Assembly (NCBI RefSeq): GCF_018333375.1
Contig: NZ_BORW01000015.1
Span: 45,906 to 109,905 of the forward strand
From: Paenibacillus cookii
Lineage (GTDB): Bacteria > Bacillota > Bacilli > Paenibacillales > Paenibacillaceae
DNA length: 64,000 nt
Reading direction: 5' to 3'
Shown in pieces: positions 37,439 to 47,616 of the stretch. The notes beneath the pieces were generated by a model. The model saw nothing but the letters and a program-made list of their open reading frames with translations, was not told the origin of the DNA and made no database searches. The stretch's first letter is position 1. Each line of letters starts with the position of its first letter. Both the position numbers and the translations under genes were made by a program.

Positions 37439-37708
37439 TTATTGGTTTTCGAGTTCTTCTTTGCCTACAAGGCTTACTAAAGCGTTTACAGCCTGATCTG
37501 CGTCCGCACCTTCGGCGCTGATGATAATTTCCGTACCCGAACTGATTGCAAGGCTCATAATTCCCATGATACTCTTGGCATTCACTTTTTTATCATCTTT
37601 TTCCACGAAAATTTCGGACGAGTATTTATTCGCTTCTTGGACGAACAACGCTGCCGGTCTTGCATGTAGGCCCGTTTTCAGGCGGACGACTACCGGATGC
37701 TTTGTCAT
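37439..37708 (-). CDS. HPr family phosphocarrier in the crh position
   Basis: An 89-residue HPr fold. His15 in LKTGLHARPA (PTS phosphorylation site) and Ser46 in AKSIMGIMS (HprK site) are both present. In Bacillus subtilis the gene after whiA is crh, where residue 15 is Gln; here His15 means the protein could also carry PTS phosphate. I therefore call it HPr-type, not strict Crh. It is last in the rapZ-yvcK-whiA unit. HPr-Ser46-P is the co-repressor of CcpA, and hprK is at 57.8 kb. Confidence 0.9.
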   Translation of the reverse strand: MTKHPVVVRLKTGLHARPAALFVQEANKYSSEIFVEKDDKKVNAKSIMGIMSLAISSGTEIIISAEGADADQAVNALVSLVGKEELENQ

Positions 37709-37804
37709 GGAAACCTTACCCCCTATTTAAGAAATCTGCATAGTTCTCATACCATATTTGGTAACATTATAACATTATAACATGAACGACACTAGAAGAA
37801 AAAA

Positions 37805-38734
37805 CTAGCCGTTCCGAATCTTCTCGGCCATCTCGTCGATCTTGCGCAGCCGGTGGTTGACCCCGGATTTGCTGACCGTTCCTTTCAGAAGCTCGCCGAC
37901 TTCCTTCAGGTTCATGTCCGGATGCGCCAGGCGGATTTCGGCAACCTCCCGCAGCTTGTCGGGCAGGTTTTCAAGACCCACCTCTTTCTGCAGAAGCTTG
38001 ATGTTGTCGATTTGCCGGACGGCGGCACCGATCGTTTTGTTCAGGTTGGCCGTTTCGCAGTTGACGATCCGGTTTACCGAATTGCGCATGTCCCGCATGA
38101 TGCGGACATCCTCGAATTTGAACAGCGCTTGATGCGCCCCGATCAGGCTCAAAAACTCGATGATTTTCTCGCCTTCCTTAATGTAAAGGACAAATCCCTT
38201 CTTGCGCTCGATAAAACGGGCATTCAGCTGAAACTCATTCGCCAGGTCCACCAAAGCCTTGCAGTGCTCTTCGTACATGGAGGAGATCTCCAAATGGTAG
38301 GAGGAGCCCTCCGGATTGTTCACCGAGCCGCCGGCCATGAATGCTCCGCGCAAATAGGCGCGTTTGCAGCAGTTCTTTTTGACCAGATCCGGATGAATGT
38401 CTGCACGGAACAAAAAGCCTTCCGAAACAATTCTCAGCTCTTTCAGTATTTCCTGAACGCGGGCCGGAATACGGACAATGTACACATTATTTTTCTTCAG
38501 GCGCATTTTTTTGCGGACAAGCAGTTCGGTATGGGCCTGAAAATGCTTTTTGATCAGCGTATAGATCCGTCTGGCGATCGCTGCGTTTTCCGTCGAGATA
38601 TCTAAAATGACCTTCTTGTTCGAAAGCTGGACGGCCCCGTTCATGCGGATCAGTGCCGACAACTCGGCCTGTTCGCAGCAGGCGTCTGCTTCGATCATGG
38701 TCAATTCTTTTTTCGTCAGCGCCGCAAACGACAC
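37805..38734 (-). CDS. whiA: DNA-binding protein WhiA
   Basis: A 309-residue protein with an N-terminal LAGLIDADG-like domain ([40 protein letters not shown]) and a C-terminal helix-turn-helix ([34 protein letters not shown]). It affects cell division and sporulation genes in Gram-positives. The GTG at 38734 yields the family N-terminus and has AGAGGTG upstream. Follows yvcK by five bases. Confidence 0.95.
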   Translation of the reverse strand: MSFAALTKKELTMIEADACCEQAELSALIRMNGAVQLSNKKVILDISTENAAIARRIYTLIKKHFQAHTELLVRKKMRLKKNNVYIVRIPARVQEILKELRIVSEGFLFRADIHPDLVKKNCCKRAYLRGAFMAGGSVNNPEGSSYHLEISSMYEEHCKALVDLANEFQLNARFIERKKGFVLYIKEGEKIIEFLSLIGAHQALFKFEDVRIMRDMRNSVNRIVNCETANLNKTIGAAVRQIDNIKLLQKEVGLENLPDKLREVAEIRLAHPDMNLKEVGELLKGTVSKSGVNHRLRKIDEMAEKIRNG

Positions 38735-38739
38735 GGGTC

Positions 38740-39741
38740 TCACCTCTTTCGTAAAATCCAGTCCTGTACAAGCTGGTATATATGCTGGCTCAGCTTGTCG
38801 GCGTCATGCCGAAGATACGTCCGGAAAAGCACCAGCGTATCGGCAATGACCTTGTACCCGAGGCTTGTGACCTCGTCGTAGTCCAGTTCGACCGGCTTTG
38901 CGCCTTTTTCGGCGTATTTATGCTGAACCTGGGGAGGGATGTCCCCGCTATTTACAATAACATAATCAAACAAGTGTTTGCCAACATGGTCGTGAATCGC
39001 CTGAAGATGGTCGCTGACGGTGTACCCGTCCGTTTCTCCCGGCTGGGTCATCACGTTGCACACGAAAATTTTGATGGCTTCCGATGCCATGACCGCTTCC
39101 GCAAGCTTCGGAACCAGAAGATTCGGCAGAATGCTGGTATACAGGCTGCCCGGACCGATCAGAATCGCGTCCGCCTCTTCGATGGCCGCTACGGCCTCCG
39201 GCAGCGGTTCAACCTCCGAAGGCGTCAGGAACACCCGTTTGATCCGTCCGCCCGCTTCCGGGATCTTCGATTCGCCGGTCACGATCGTGCCGTCCTCCAT
39301 CTCCGCCGACAGCACCACCGCCTCGTCGGCTGCGGGCAGCACGCGCCCCCGCACCGCGAATACGCGGCTCAGTTCCCGCACTGCCGTGACAAAGTCCCCG
39401 CTGATGTCCGTCATCGCGGCCAGGATCAGGTTGCCGAGGCTGTGTCCGGCAAGTCCGGAGCCGCTGCTGAAGCGGTATCTCATCATTTCGGACATGAGCG
39501 GCTCGACATCGGCCAGCGCCGTCAGGACGTTGCGGATATCGCCGGGAGGCGGCATTTGCAGCTCGCTGCGGAGAATGCCCGAACTCCCCCCGTCGTCCGC
39601 CACCGTGACGATCGCCGTGATGTCAAGCGGCATTTCCTTTAAGCCCCGCAGCATCACGGACAGGCCGGTGCCTCCGCCCATGACCACGATCCGCGGACGC
39701 TCTCTTTTTTGTACAGCCACTCTCATCACTTCCACTCTCAT
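38740..39741 (-). CDS. yvcK: Gluconeogenesis factor YvcK/CofD-related
   Basis: About 333 residues, with the [14 protein letters not shown] nucleotide-sugar-binding loop, [13 protein letters not shown], and [15 protein letters not shown]. Bacillus YvcK binds UDP-GlcNAc and is needed for growth on gluconeogenic carbon and for cell-wall enzyme localisation. The ATG overlaps the rapZ stop (TAATG), suggesting coupled translation; a later ATG at 39726 is an alternative. Confidence 0.93.
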   Translation of the reverse strand: MRVEVMRVAVQKRERPRIVVMGGGTGLSVMLRGLKEMPLDITAIVTVADDGGSSGILRSELQMPPPGDIRNVLTALADVEPLMSEMMRYRFSSGSGLAGHSLGNLILAAMTDISGDFVTAVRELSRVFAVRGRVLPAADEAVVLSAEMEDGTIVTGESKIPEAGGRIKRVFLTPSEVEPLPEAVAAIEEADAILIGPGSLYTSILPNLLVPKLAEAVMASEAIKIFVCNVMTQPGETDGYTVSDHLQAIHDHVGKHLFDYVIVNSGDIPPQVQHKYAEKGAKPVELDYDEVTSLGYKVIADTLVLFRTYLRHDADKLSQHIYQLVQDWILRKR

Positions 39742-40640
39742 TAATGCCGATCACGTTCAGAATCGCGGTGACTGACCGAAACCGACTCCGTTTCGCTGGC
39801 GCCCAGCATTTTGCCCAAATATTCGGCGATCGCCACCGACCGGTGTTTCCCGCCGGTGCATCCGATGCCGATAATGACCTGGCTTTTGCCTTCCTTCCGG
39901 TACTGCGGGATCAAAAAGTGGAGCATATCCAGCAGCTTGGTCAGGAACGCTTGGGTTTCGGGCCATTTCATCACATAATCGTAGACCTCGGTGTCCTGCC
40001 CGGTCCGCGGCCGGAGATTCTCCACATAGTGGGGATTAGGCAGGAAACGGACGTCAAACACCAAATCGGCATCAATCGGAATGCCGTATTTGAAGCCGAA
40101 CGAGGTGATATTGACCGATAGCGTGTTGCCTTCCAAATGGGAAAAGCGCGAAATGATTTTCTCCTTCAGCTGTGCCGGCTTCATGCTGCTCGTGTCGAAC
40201 ACGACGGTCGCGGAGCTTTTGAGCTCCTCCAGCATTTTGCGCTCCAGGCGGATCCCGTCGAGCGGCATGCCTTCCGGAGCCAGCGGATGCCGCCGCCGGG
40301 TTTCCTTATAGCGCTGCACCAGCACCGAATCCGTCGCCTCGAGAAACAGGATTTCGCAACGGATCGTAAAATGGTCCTTGATATAGTCCAAAGATTCGGA
40401 TAATGCCGTAAAAAACTCGCGTCCGCGCAGGTCAATGACCAGCGCCACCTTTGCGATTTTGCCTTTCGACTGTTCGATCAGCTCGGCAAATTTCGGGATC
40501 AGCACGGGAGGCAGATTATCGACGCAGAAAAAACCGAGATCCTCCATGCTGCGTACCGCCAGCGTCTTTCCGGCACCCGACATGCCTGTAATAATGACCA
40601 GGGTGGCCATGCCAGGCGCGTTGTTTTCACCCTCGAGCAT
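39741..40640 (-). CDS. rapZ: RNase adapter RapZ / YvcJ nucleotide-binding protein
   Basis: A 299-residue P-loop protein: Walker A GMSGAGKT (19-26), [34 protein letters not shown], and the C-terminal [16 protein letters not shown]. In enterobacteria RapZ steers sRNA decay; in Bacillus YvcJ hydrolyses nucleotides and affects competence. Start at 40640 with GGGAGG eight bases upstream, giving the family length. Confidence 0.95.
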   Translation of the reverse strand: MLEGENNAPGMATLVIITGMSGAGKTLAVRSMEDLGFFCVDNLPPVLIPKFAELIEQSKGKIAKVALVIDLRGREFFTALSESLDYIKDHFTIRCEILFLEATDSVLVQRYKETRRRHPLAPEGMPLDGIRLERKMLEELKSSATVVFDTSSMKPAQLKEKIISRFSHLEGNTLSVNITSFGFKYGIPIDADLVFDVRFLPNPHYVENLRPRTGQDTEVYDYVMKWPETQAFLTKLLDMLHFLIPQYRKEGKSQVIIGIGCTGGKHRSVAIAEYLGKMLGASETESVSVSHRDSERDRH

Positions 40641-40753
40641 CAGCGTTTCCTCCCTTGGTTTGGTACTTGCACAGGCAACCTCGACGATAAGGTTCTGCCC
40701 CGGGTCCATTACCCTTCATGCATTCGCCCCCTTACGGGGACAAACGGAGATCC

Positions 40754-41704
40754 TTACGAACGGAGCAGCAATCCGGCGGCCCCTACGACGCCCGCGTCGT
40801 TTCCAAGCTGCGCAGGAATGATGGAAACGCCCTTCTGCAGCGGTTCCGGCGTCAGTTTGGCGAATACGTCGCGCACTTCGTTAAACAAAATGTCGCCGGC
40901 CTTGGATACGCCGCCGCCGATGATGAACACTTCCGGATTGAGCGCCGCGGCAACGGCGGCCATCGATTTGCCCAGATAGAAGGCCGCGCGCTTGACGATG
41001 CGAAGCGCTACCTCGTCCCCGGCTTTGGCCGCATCGAATACTTCCTTCGCCGCGATCTTCGTCTCCAGCGCCAGGGACGTTCTGTCGCCGCGTTCAACGG
41101 CATCTTTGGCCATGCGGATAATGCCCGTCGCCGAAGACACGGTCTCGAGGCATCCCATCTTGCCGCAGCCGCATTGAATGGCTTCCAGGTCCGGAACGAC
41201 CGAAATGTGGCCGAGCTCGCCGGCAAGGCCCGAGAAGCCCTGGTAGATTTTGCCGTTAATGATGATGCCGCCGCCTACGCCTGTTCCGAGCGTGTAGCAT
41301 ACGCAGTTGTCGACGCCCCGTCCCGCGCCGCTCCAAGCTTCCCCAAGCGCGGCCACGTTTGCGTCATTGTCTATTTTAATAGGCTTGCCGATTTTTTCTT
41401 CCAAAATAGCACGAATCGGCACATCGCGGAAACCTACGTTTGGTGCAAAGATGATGATTCCTTCACGGACATTGGTAAAGCCGGCAACCCCTGCGCCTAC
41501 ACCCGCAAGCTGGTCCCAACTGTATGGGGACTGGTCAACAATATGACGCACATATTTCTCGATATTACCGATGACAACATCTACGCCTTTTTCCGTTTCT
41601 GTAGGTCCTTCATACGTTTGTATTAGCTGTCCTGATTGATTGCAGATGCCGACTTTAATGGCGGTTCCTCCTAAATCGACACCAACGTAGATTTGCTCAG
41701 ACAT
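40754..41704 (-). CDS. glcK: Glucokinase, ROK family
   Basis: A 316-residue sugar kinase. GVDLGGTAIKVGI is the phosphate loop; the ROK zinc motif reads CGCGKMGCLETVSS, with catalytic DNDANVAALGEAW and GTGVGGGIIINGK. It phosphorylates glucose that enters without the PTS. AAAGGTGG precedes the ATG. It lies upstream of rapZ on the same strand with a 113-bp gap. Confidence 0.95.
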   Translation of the reverse strand: MSEQIYVGVDLGGTAIKVGICNQSGQLIQTYEGPTETEKGVDVVIGNIEKYVRHIVDQSPYSWDQLAGVGAGVAGFTNVREGIIIFAPNVGFRDVPIRAILEEKIGKPIKIDNDANVAALGEAWSGAGRGVDNCVCYTLGTGVGGGIIINGKIYQGFSGLAGELGHISVVPDLEAIQCGCGKMGCLETVSSATGIIRMAKDAVERGDRTSLALETKIAAKEVFDAAKAGDEVALRIVKRAAFYLGKSMAAVAAALNPEVFIIGGGVSKAGDILFNEVRDVFAKLTPEPLQKGVSIIPAQLGNDAGVVGAAGLLLRS

Positions 41705-41760
41705 GTTACAAGCCACCTTTTTTCCTCGATAATAGTTTGCTCCTACTGTACCCACTATAA

Positions 41761-42075
41761 TTGAAGCCTACCTATCGGTCAAGAGATGTGAGAACTGTCA
41801 CAAGCTGCCCGGAGTGCCCGTTTTTCGGGCTATACCGGCGTTTCGGAAGCGGTACGTCCGCCCCATGTTTCCTTCCTTTGCATGACAACTGTCACCTGCT
41901 TTTCGTGACAGCATACACGGGCGGGCCCGACTCTGTGCCGGTTGAAATGGAAGATATCGGAATATTATGCAATTATATTTCGGAAATCCTGAACAAGCTG
42001 GATGCCAAAAAACCGGATCGAAGCGATCTGTTTGGCGGAAGGAAACGGCTGGATTTAACGAACCCGAAAAAATAA
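41761..42075 (+). CDS. Possible small Cys-containing protein, unknown
   Basis: An ORF of up to 104 codons fills the otherwise empty gap between glcK and trxB. Codon use in its second half (MEDIGILCNYISEILNKLDA ... LFGGRKRLDLTNPKK) looks coding, and the first half has CPECPFFG plus further Cys and His. No clear ribosome site precedes any start; TTG 41761 and GTG 41788 are candidates. I recognise no family. Treat as doubtful. Confidence 0.3.
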   Translation: MKPTYRSRDVRTVTSCPECPFFGLYRRFGSGTSAPCFLPLHDNCHLLFVTAYTGGPDSVPVEMEDIGILCNYISEILNKLDAKKPDRSDLFGGRKRLDLTNPKK

Positions 42076-42116
42076 GGGTATCCCTGAGCCGTCTAAAGGC
42101 TTGAGGATACCCCTTG
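42073..42116 (-). terminator. trxB terminator
   Basis: GGGTATCCTCAAGCC and GGCTCAGGGATACCC with a seven-base loop, followed on the minus strand by TTATTTTTT, 17 bp after trxB. Confidence 0.8.
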
Positions 42117-42132
42117 GTTTGCGATCTTTCAA

Positions 42133-43080
42133 TTACAGCGTGCTGCTCCAATCATGGACCATGCTGCCTTCGAGGAACTTCTCGCAGTCCATCGCCGCCA
42201 TGCAGCCGGTTCCCGCCGCTGAAATCGCCTGGCGGTAACGCACGTCCTGCACGTCGCCGCAGGCAAACACGCCCGGAACGTTCGTTTCCGTCGTTCCCGG
42301 TTTGACGAGGATATATCCGATCTCGTCCGTCTCGATCTGATTCTCCAGGAACTTCGTGTTCGGCGTATGCCCGATCGCGATGAAAATGCCGTCCGCTTCA
42401 ATCAGCTCTTCCTGCTGGCTTTCGTTGTTAAAGACCTTGAGGCCCTTTACGCCGTTATCGCCCGCAACGATCTCCTTCGGTACCCGGTTGAGCGCCCACT
42501 GGATTTTTTCGTTGGCGCGGGCGCGGTCCTGCATGATTTTCGATGCGCGCAGCTCTTCCCTGCGGTGCACCAGCGTGACGCTGGAACCGAAACGGGTCAG
42601 GAAATTCGCTTCCTCCATCGCCGAATCGCCGCCGCCGACCACGACGATTTTTTTGCCGCGGAAGAAAAATCCGTCACAGGTCGCGCACGTGCTGACGCCG
42701 CGTCCGACGTTTTCCTGTTCCCCGGGGATGCCCAGGTATTTGGCCGAAGCGCCCGTGGAAATAATGACCGTTTCGCTTTCCACTTCGCCCATGCCCTCGA
42801 CGGACAGCTTGAACGGCCGCTTCGAGAAATCCACCTTGTTGACCCAGCCGGTCTTAAACTCGGCACCGAACCGCTCGGCTTGCTTACGCATGTTGTCCAT
42901 CAGCTCCGGACCCATGATCCCGTCGGGAAATCCGGGGAAGTTTTCCACCTCGGTCGTCGTCGTGAGCTGCCCGCCAGGCTGCATGCCTTCGATGACAAGC
43001 GGCTTCATGTTGGCGCGGGCCAAATAAATCGCTGCCGTAAGTCCGGCAGGACCGGTTCCGATGATGATTGATTTGTACAT
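42133..43080 (-). CDS. trxB: Thioredoxin-disulfide reductase
   Basis: A 315-residue NADPH- and FAD-dependent reductase of thioredoxin. FAD motif [16 protein letters not shown], redox pair CATC in [10 protein letters not shown] (about 132-135), NADPH loop [13 protein letters not shown], and C-terminal [25 protein letters not shown]-like site before the ATG. Same position as in Bacillus, next to yvcD. Confidence 0.97.
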   Translation of the reverse strand: MYKSIIIGTGPAGLTAAIYLARANMKPLVIEGMQPGGQLTTTTEVENFPGFPDGIMGPELMDNMRKQAERFGAEFKTGWVNKVDFSKRPFKLSVEGMGEVESETVIISTGASAKYLGIPGEQENVGRGVSTCATCDGFFFRGKKIVVVGGGDSAMEEANFLTRFGSSVTLVHRREELRASKIMQDRARANEKIQWALNRVPKEIVAGDNGVKGLKVFNNESQQEELIEADGIFIAIGHTPNTKFLENQIETDEIGYILVKPGTTETNVPGVFACGDVQDVRYRQAISAAGTGCMAAMDCEKFLEGSMVHDWSSTL

Positions 43081-43153
43081 TCCGTTAGCCTCCTTTAGAG
43101 CGAGTCATCGTTTCAAGATCATCTCGCGATTGTTTCCAAACCTGCTGCATGGT

Positions 43154-44905
43154 CTATATATTTTCTGTAAAAGGACGGAAAATATCATCCTTTTCATCCT
43201 TCGGCGAGCAGACGCTGTCAATGCGTTTCGCGTACCGGCTGACCGTGGAGACGGACACGCCGTACCGCTGCGCCACTTCCTGATACGTCAGCGAGCTGCC
43301 GCGCTGTTTGGCGGTCAAATACTCCAGCGCCGCTGACCATCCTTCCGTATGGCGGATCAGCGGCTTTTCCGGGTATAGCTTGCCCAAAAACTGGAACCAC
43401 AGGTTTTGCAAATGCCGCCTCTTCTCGCGGTCGGCCCCCTCGTCCATACGAAGCCAAGCCTGATCGACGACCGCCTGCAGGGTATCCCCGGCGGGGTCGT
43501 ACTCATAAGAAGCCTCCGTCTCGGCGACGTGCATTTCAGAAGCCGCACCCGCCTCCAGAACAGCCTGCACGGAGCCTTCAAGCCCCATTCCGTTCAAGAC
43601 GCGCAGGGCTTCCTTCTTGAGCTCCGACGTTTCGTCCGGGTCGTTCAAAAAGGCCTTCAACGTCTCTCGGACCTCGTCGTCCGCGATCCATCCCAGCGCG
43701 CGGATTACCTGCAGCTTCGTCCCTTTATCGCCGTACCGGAGCGCCCAGAAAAACGAGGAGCGGATGAGCGGATTGCTTTTGGCCTCCTCGCACAGCTCGC
43801 TTTCATTTTGTTCCCACCGTTTCAGCTGTTCTTCGAACGGCAAGTGGTAATGGTAGCTGAGCTCGAACCGCTGCCCGCCGTTCAGATCCAGCTTCTCCAG
43901 CTGGTCCAGGTAAAAGCGGGGGATATCGGATAGGGGATCGAGCTTTTGCGCTTTCAGCCAATACTGGCGAGCCTCCCGGTACCTTCCGCTGTTAAAAGCG
44001 GCGACCGCGGTGTAATGGTAAAGGCTCGGGTCCCCGCCCAGCTCTTCTTCCTTCAACAGCCGGCGGAAATGGCCGTACGCTGCCGCATGTCTTCCCAGGA
44101 TTCCCATGGTGGTTGCCAGTTTAAACACATGCTCCTGATGATACGGAACCATCACCGACAGCATTTCGAGCAGAGGGTTCAAGGATGTAGTATCCCCTTC
44201 ATGCTGGTAAAATATTGCCAGGTTGCACAAACCGTGAATATTGCCCTGCTCCTGCTCCAGCACTTCGAATATGGTCGCTTTGGCTTTGCGGAATAAGCCC
44301 ATGTAGTAATAGGCCAACGCCAAATTGTTGCGCGCGGCCAGGAATTCCGGCTGCTCCCGCACGATCCTCTCCAGCACCTCGGCTGCCTGGGCGAACTTTC
44401 CCTCTTCCATCAGCGCCCGCGCCTCTTCGTGTTCGGCCACGCCTTCGCGGCTGCGGATGCGGGCCGGCTTCACCGGACGCCCCAGCTCGTATTGGAAAAG
44501 CTCCATCATTTCTTCGGCTTCTTCCAAAAACTGACCGGCCGGATCTTCCTCCAGATATTGAAGCAGCACCCGTTCGGCCTCTTCAAATTGCTCCAGATTG
44601 GCATAGTTGTTGGCCATATAAAAATAACATTCCGTCATGGAAGCGTCGACATGCTCCAAAATATCGGAAAGGACGGCGTTTGAACCTTCAAAATCGCCCA
44701 TCTCTGATAATATACCCGCTACATTGCAATGATTCACCGGATTTTCCGGCTCATATTCAACGGCTTTGCGAAAATATTTCAATGCCTTCTCGTAATGAAG
44801 GCGGTCCAGCGACCGGACAGCGCGCTCAAAAAAGAAGTTGGCATCCATATGAATGGGTATGACTTTATGTTGTAGGTCCTCAGCCCGTAGATGATGATCC
44901 TCCAT
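43154..44905 (-). CDS. yvcD: TPR-repeat protein with C-terminal HTH (YvcD-like)
   Basis: A 583-residue cytoplasmic protein. Several tetratricopeptide repeats are visible at about 20-130 (LHYEKALKYFRKAVEYEPEN, FEEAERVLLQYLEEDPAG) and 165-330. The last 60 residues contain a helix-turn-helix (YQEVAQRYGVSVSTVSRYAKRI), so it may bind DNA. It lies between the his cluster and trxB, as yvcD does in Bacillus. Function unknown. A TGGTATACT extended -10 near 44990 is a likely promoter. Confidence 0.8.
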   Translation of the reverse strand: MEDHHLRAEDLQHKVIPIHMDANFFFERAVRSLDRLHYEKALKYFRKAVEYEPENPVNHCNVAGILSEMGDFEGSNAVLSDILEHVDASMTECYFYMANNYANLEQFEEAERVLLQYLEEDPAGQFLEEAEEMMELFQYELGRPVKPARIRSREGVAEHEEARALMEEGKFAQAAEVLERIVREQPEFLAARNNLALAYYYMGLFRKAKATIFEVLEQEQGNIHGLCNLAIFYQHEGDTTSLNPLLEMLSVMVPYHQEHVFKLATTMGILGRHAAAYGHFRRLLKEEELGGDPSLYHYTAVAAFNSGRYREARQYWLKAQKLDPLSDIPRFYLDQLEKLDLNGGQRFELSYHYHLPFEEQLKRWEQNESELCEEAKSNPLIRSSFFWALRYGDKGTKLQVIRALGWIADDEVRETLKAFLNDPDETSELKKEALRVLNGMGLEGSVQAVLEAGAASEMHVAETEASYEYDPAGDTLQAVVDQAWLRMDEGADREKRRHLQNLWFQFLGKLYPEKPLIRHTEGWSAALEYLTAKQRGSSLTYQEVAQRYGVSVSTVSRYAKRIDSVCSPKDEKDDIFRPFTENI

Positions 44906-45089
44906 GTAAGCAAGGCACCTCCCTTAAGTTGCATATAACCGTTTACCCGCGCAAAATGCTAGATTCATCTATCCAGAACAGTATACCATAACTTTAAAGC
45001 CGCAAGCGAAGGCAATATCTATTAAAACCAAAATGTACATTTACCCAAAATCCCCGGTTTTAGCATCGGAAAACAAGCGGCAATAAGGC

Positions 45090-45122
45090 AAAAAAAGACG
45101 CCGGAGTTAGACTCCAGCGTCT
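45090..45122 (-). terminator. Terminator of the his operon, overlapping the prs stop
   Basis: AGACGCTGGAGT and ACTCCGGCGTCT around a short loop, then seven T. The TAA stop of prs lies in the loop, so the coding end forms one arm. Confidence 0.85.
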
Positions 45123-46054
45123 CTGAACAGGTTGGCAAGCGATCCGCCTTCCAGGATGATCCGTACGGCCGTCGAAAGGATCGGCGCAACGGACAATACC
45201 TTCAGCCAATCGGGCGGATAGCCCTGTATCGCTATGGAATTGGTGACGACCACGTTCCGGATATGGGGATGCTCCAGGCGTTTCAGCCCATCGGCGGAAA
45301 ACAGCCCGTGCGTGGCGCAAACGATGGCCGGGGACGCTCCGCGTTCCTTCAGGCTTTCGACGACATTGACGATCGTGTTTCCCGTATCGATGATGTCCTC
45401 GATGATGATCGGGGTCCGTCCCTCCACATCGCCGATCACGTGGGTAACGACCGATTCGTTATGCGCGGGGCGTTTTTTGAACATGATGGCGAACGGGGAA
45501 TCGAGATGGTTCGCCAGCTTTTCCGCCGTTTTAGCCCGCCCGGCATCCGGCGAAACAATGACGGGATTCGGCAGGTTGAGCGCTTTCAAATATTCGCTGA
45601 TCAGGTCGAGTGCAGTCAGATGGTCCACGGGGATATTAAAAAATCCCTGGATTGCCGGCGCGTGCAGGTCGATCGTAATGACGCGGCTGGCCCCGGCGGT
45701 CGTGAGCACGTCCGCCACCATTTTGGCGGAAATCGGTTCTCGGGGCGCCGATTTCCGTTCCTGCCGTGCATATCCGTAATAAGGCATCACGATGTTGATC
45801 GTGCGTGCCGAAGCTCGTTTCGCCGCATCGATCATCACCAGGAGCTCCACGAACAGCTCGTTGATCGGATGCGAAAGCGACTGCACGATAAACACGTCGC
45901 AGTTGCGGATGCTCTCCTCGTAATTGACGTAAATCTCGCCGCTTTTAAAGCGCGATAACGTAACGCTGCCCAGTTCTGCCCCAAGCATCTCGCAGATGCT
46001 TTCCGCCAACAACGGATTCGATGATCCGGAAAAAATACGCACCCTGTGCTGCAT
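45107..46054 (-). CDS. prs: Ribose-phosphate pyrophosphokinase (his-operon copy)
   Basis: A 315-residue PRPP synthase. Motifs: FSGSSNPLLAESICEMLG, the ATP loop YYGYARQERKSAPREPISAK, ITIDLHAPAIQGFFNIPVDHL, and the PRPP loop IIIEDIIDTGNTI. It is last in the histidine operon; PRPP is the first substrate of HisG. The main prs of Firmicutes is normally next to glmU/gcaD, so this is likely a second copy. Its stop codon is inside the operon terminator. Confidence 0.93.
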   Translation of the reverse strand: MQHRVRIFSGSSNPLLAESICEMLGAELGSVTLSRFKSGEIYVNYEESIRNCDVFIVQSLSHPINELFVELLVMIDAAKRASARTINIVMPYYGYARQERKSAPREPISAKMVADVLTTAGASRVITIDLHAPAIQGFFNIPVDHLTALDLISEYLKALNLPNPVIVSPDAGRAKTAEKLANHLDSPFAIMFKKRPAHNESVVTHVIGDVEGRTPIIIEDIIDTGNTIVNVVESLKERGASPAIVCATHGLFSADGLKRLEHPHIRNVVVTNSIAIQGYPPDWLKVLSVAPILSTAVRIILEGGSLANLFRDAGV

Positions 46055-46075
46055 TTGCTCCTCCTGATACCGTAG

Positions 46076-46900
46076 TTAGATTTCCAATGGAATCATCGTT
46101 CTCTGCCGCTTCTCGAACACCGCCAGCCGGCGGAAGCCCGCTTGATGAAGTGCCAGCCTTGCGCGGTCCAAATTCTCCCCGAGCTTCATCGGATCATGGG
46201 CATCGGAGCCGAGCGTCATCGGAATGCCCAGCCGGCAAGCTTCCCGCAGCATTCTGTCGGACGGAAACATGACGGCGCAAGGCTTGGAGAGCCCCGAAGC
46301 GTTCAGTTCCATCGCAACGCCGCTTTCGGCTACGGCGGCAAGGGCCGCGTTTTCCAGCGCCTCGACTTCCGCAGCCGCTTCCGGGCCCGGATGTAAGCCG
46401 AACCGTTTGATGACGTCCAAATGGCCCATGATATCGTAGAAGCCGGTCGCCGCCGCCTTCCGCACCGCTTCGTAATAGGTACGGTAAACTTCGAGCCTGT
46501 CGCGGCCTTCCCAGCCTTGGATCTGCCGGGGGTCGGTAATGTCCCACTCTCCGAGGAAATGGACCGAGCCGATGACGTAATCCCAAGGATAAGCCTTCAC
46601 GATCTTCTCGATCGCTTCCTCCCAGCCTTCGATATAATCGCCTTCCAAACCGACGCGTATATCGATCTGTCCTTTATACTTCTCCTTCAGGCTCAGGCAT
46701 TCCTCCACGTAACGCGGAAGTTCTTCCATCGGCATGGCCATTTCCGGATAATACCGGGCAGGGTCGACGTGAAGCAGCGGCATATGGTCCGACAGCCCGA
46801 TATGGCTCAGCCCGATCTCGATGCCGCGGCGCACGTACTCCTCCAGCTCCCCGACCGCATGGCCGCAGCGGGCGTGATGCGTATGATAATCGATCAACAT
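46076..46900 (-). CDS. hisJ: Histidinol-phosphatase, PHP family
   Basis: A 274-residue PHP-type metal phosphatase that removes phosphate from histidinol phosphate. Metal-binding motifs are present: DYHTHHARCGHA at the start, GLSDHMPL, GLEGDYIEG, IGSVHFLGEW, GHLDVIKRFG, and LGSDAHDP near the end. Encoded directly after hisIE, completing the pathway in place of the phosphatase domain of Gram-negative HisB. Confidence 0.93.
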   Translation of the reverse strand: MLIDYHTHHARCGHAVGELEEYVRRGIEIGLSHIGLSDHMPLLHVDPARYYPEMAMPMEELPRYVEECLSLKEKYKGQIDIRVGLEGDYIEGWEEAIEKIVKAYPWDYVIGSVHFLGEWDITDPRQIQGWEGRDRLEVYRTYYEAVRKAAATGFYDIMGHLDVIKRFGLHPGPEAAAEVEALENAALAAVAESGVAMELNASGLSKPCAVMFPSDRMLREACRLGIPMTLGSDAHDPMKLGENLDRARLALHQAGFRRLAVFEKRQRTMIPLEI

Positions 46901-46917
46901 GACTAAAAGGCCCCCTT

Positions 46918-47616
46918 CTAATCCCTGCGCGGACGTTCGTGGCGGCGTTCCAGCTCGGCCATAATATCGTCAAGCGGCAGCTTTCGCTCCTGGAGCAGCA
47001 CGAGCAAATGGTAGATCAAATCGCTGACCTCCAGGCGCAGCTCGGCGTTATCCTTGTTTTTGGCGGCGATGATCGTTTCCGCCGTCTCCTCGCCCACCTT
47101 CTTCAGGATTTTATCGACGCCTTTGTCAAAGAGATATGTCGTATAGGCGCCTTCCGGGCGCTCCTTTTCCCGCTCGGCGATGATTTGCTCCAGCTCCTCC
47201 AGAACCGAAAAACGATGTCTGCCGGAAGTCGCACCGGCTCCGGGCTCCGCCGCAGCAAGCGCAGGGGACGCAAACCCGCGGTAGAAGCAGGTCGTCTCGC
47301 CGGTATGGCAAGCAGGCCCCGCCGGGTTCACGAGGAACAAGAGGGTGTCGCCGTCGCAATCGTAATGCGCGGAGACGATTTTTTGCGTATGGCCCGAGCT
47401 TCCGCCCTTATGCCACAGTTCCCCGCGCGACCGGCTCCAAAACCAGGTTTCGCCGGTTTCCATCGAACGCTTCAACGACTCCCGGTTCATGTAAGCCATC
47501 ATCAGCACGTTTTTGCTGTCGGCATCCTGAACGATGGCCGGGACGAGCCCGTCCTTATCAAATTTGATCTGCTCCTGCACAAGCTCCCAGGACTGCTCTT
47601 GCGGTTCGCTTTTCAT
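46918..47616 (-). CDS. hisIE: Bifunctional phosphoribosyl-AMP cyclohydrolase / phosphoribosyl-ATP pyrophosphatase
   Basis: A 232-residue fusion. The HisI half (about 1-130) has [23 protein letters not shown], the zinc ligands in DCDGDTLLF and [11 protein letters not shown]; the HisE half (about 140-232) has [21 protein letters not shown] 35-residue linker is Ala/Gly-rich. It overlaps hisF by four bases. Confidence 0.95.
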   Translation of the reverse strand: MKSEPQEQSWELVQEQIKFDKDGLVPAIVQDADSKNVLMMAYMNRESLKRSMETGETWFWSRSRGELWHKGGSSGHTQKIVSAHYDCDGDTLLFLVNPAGPACHTGETTCFYRGFASPALAAAEPGAGATSGRHRFSVLEELEQIIAEREKERPEGAYTTYLFDKGVDKILKKVGEETAETIIAAKNKDNAELRLEVSDLIYHLLVLLQERKLPLDDIMAELERRHERPRRD

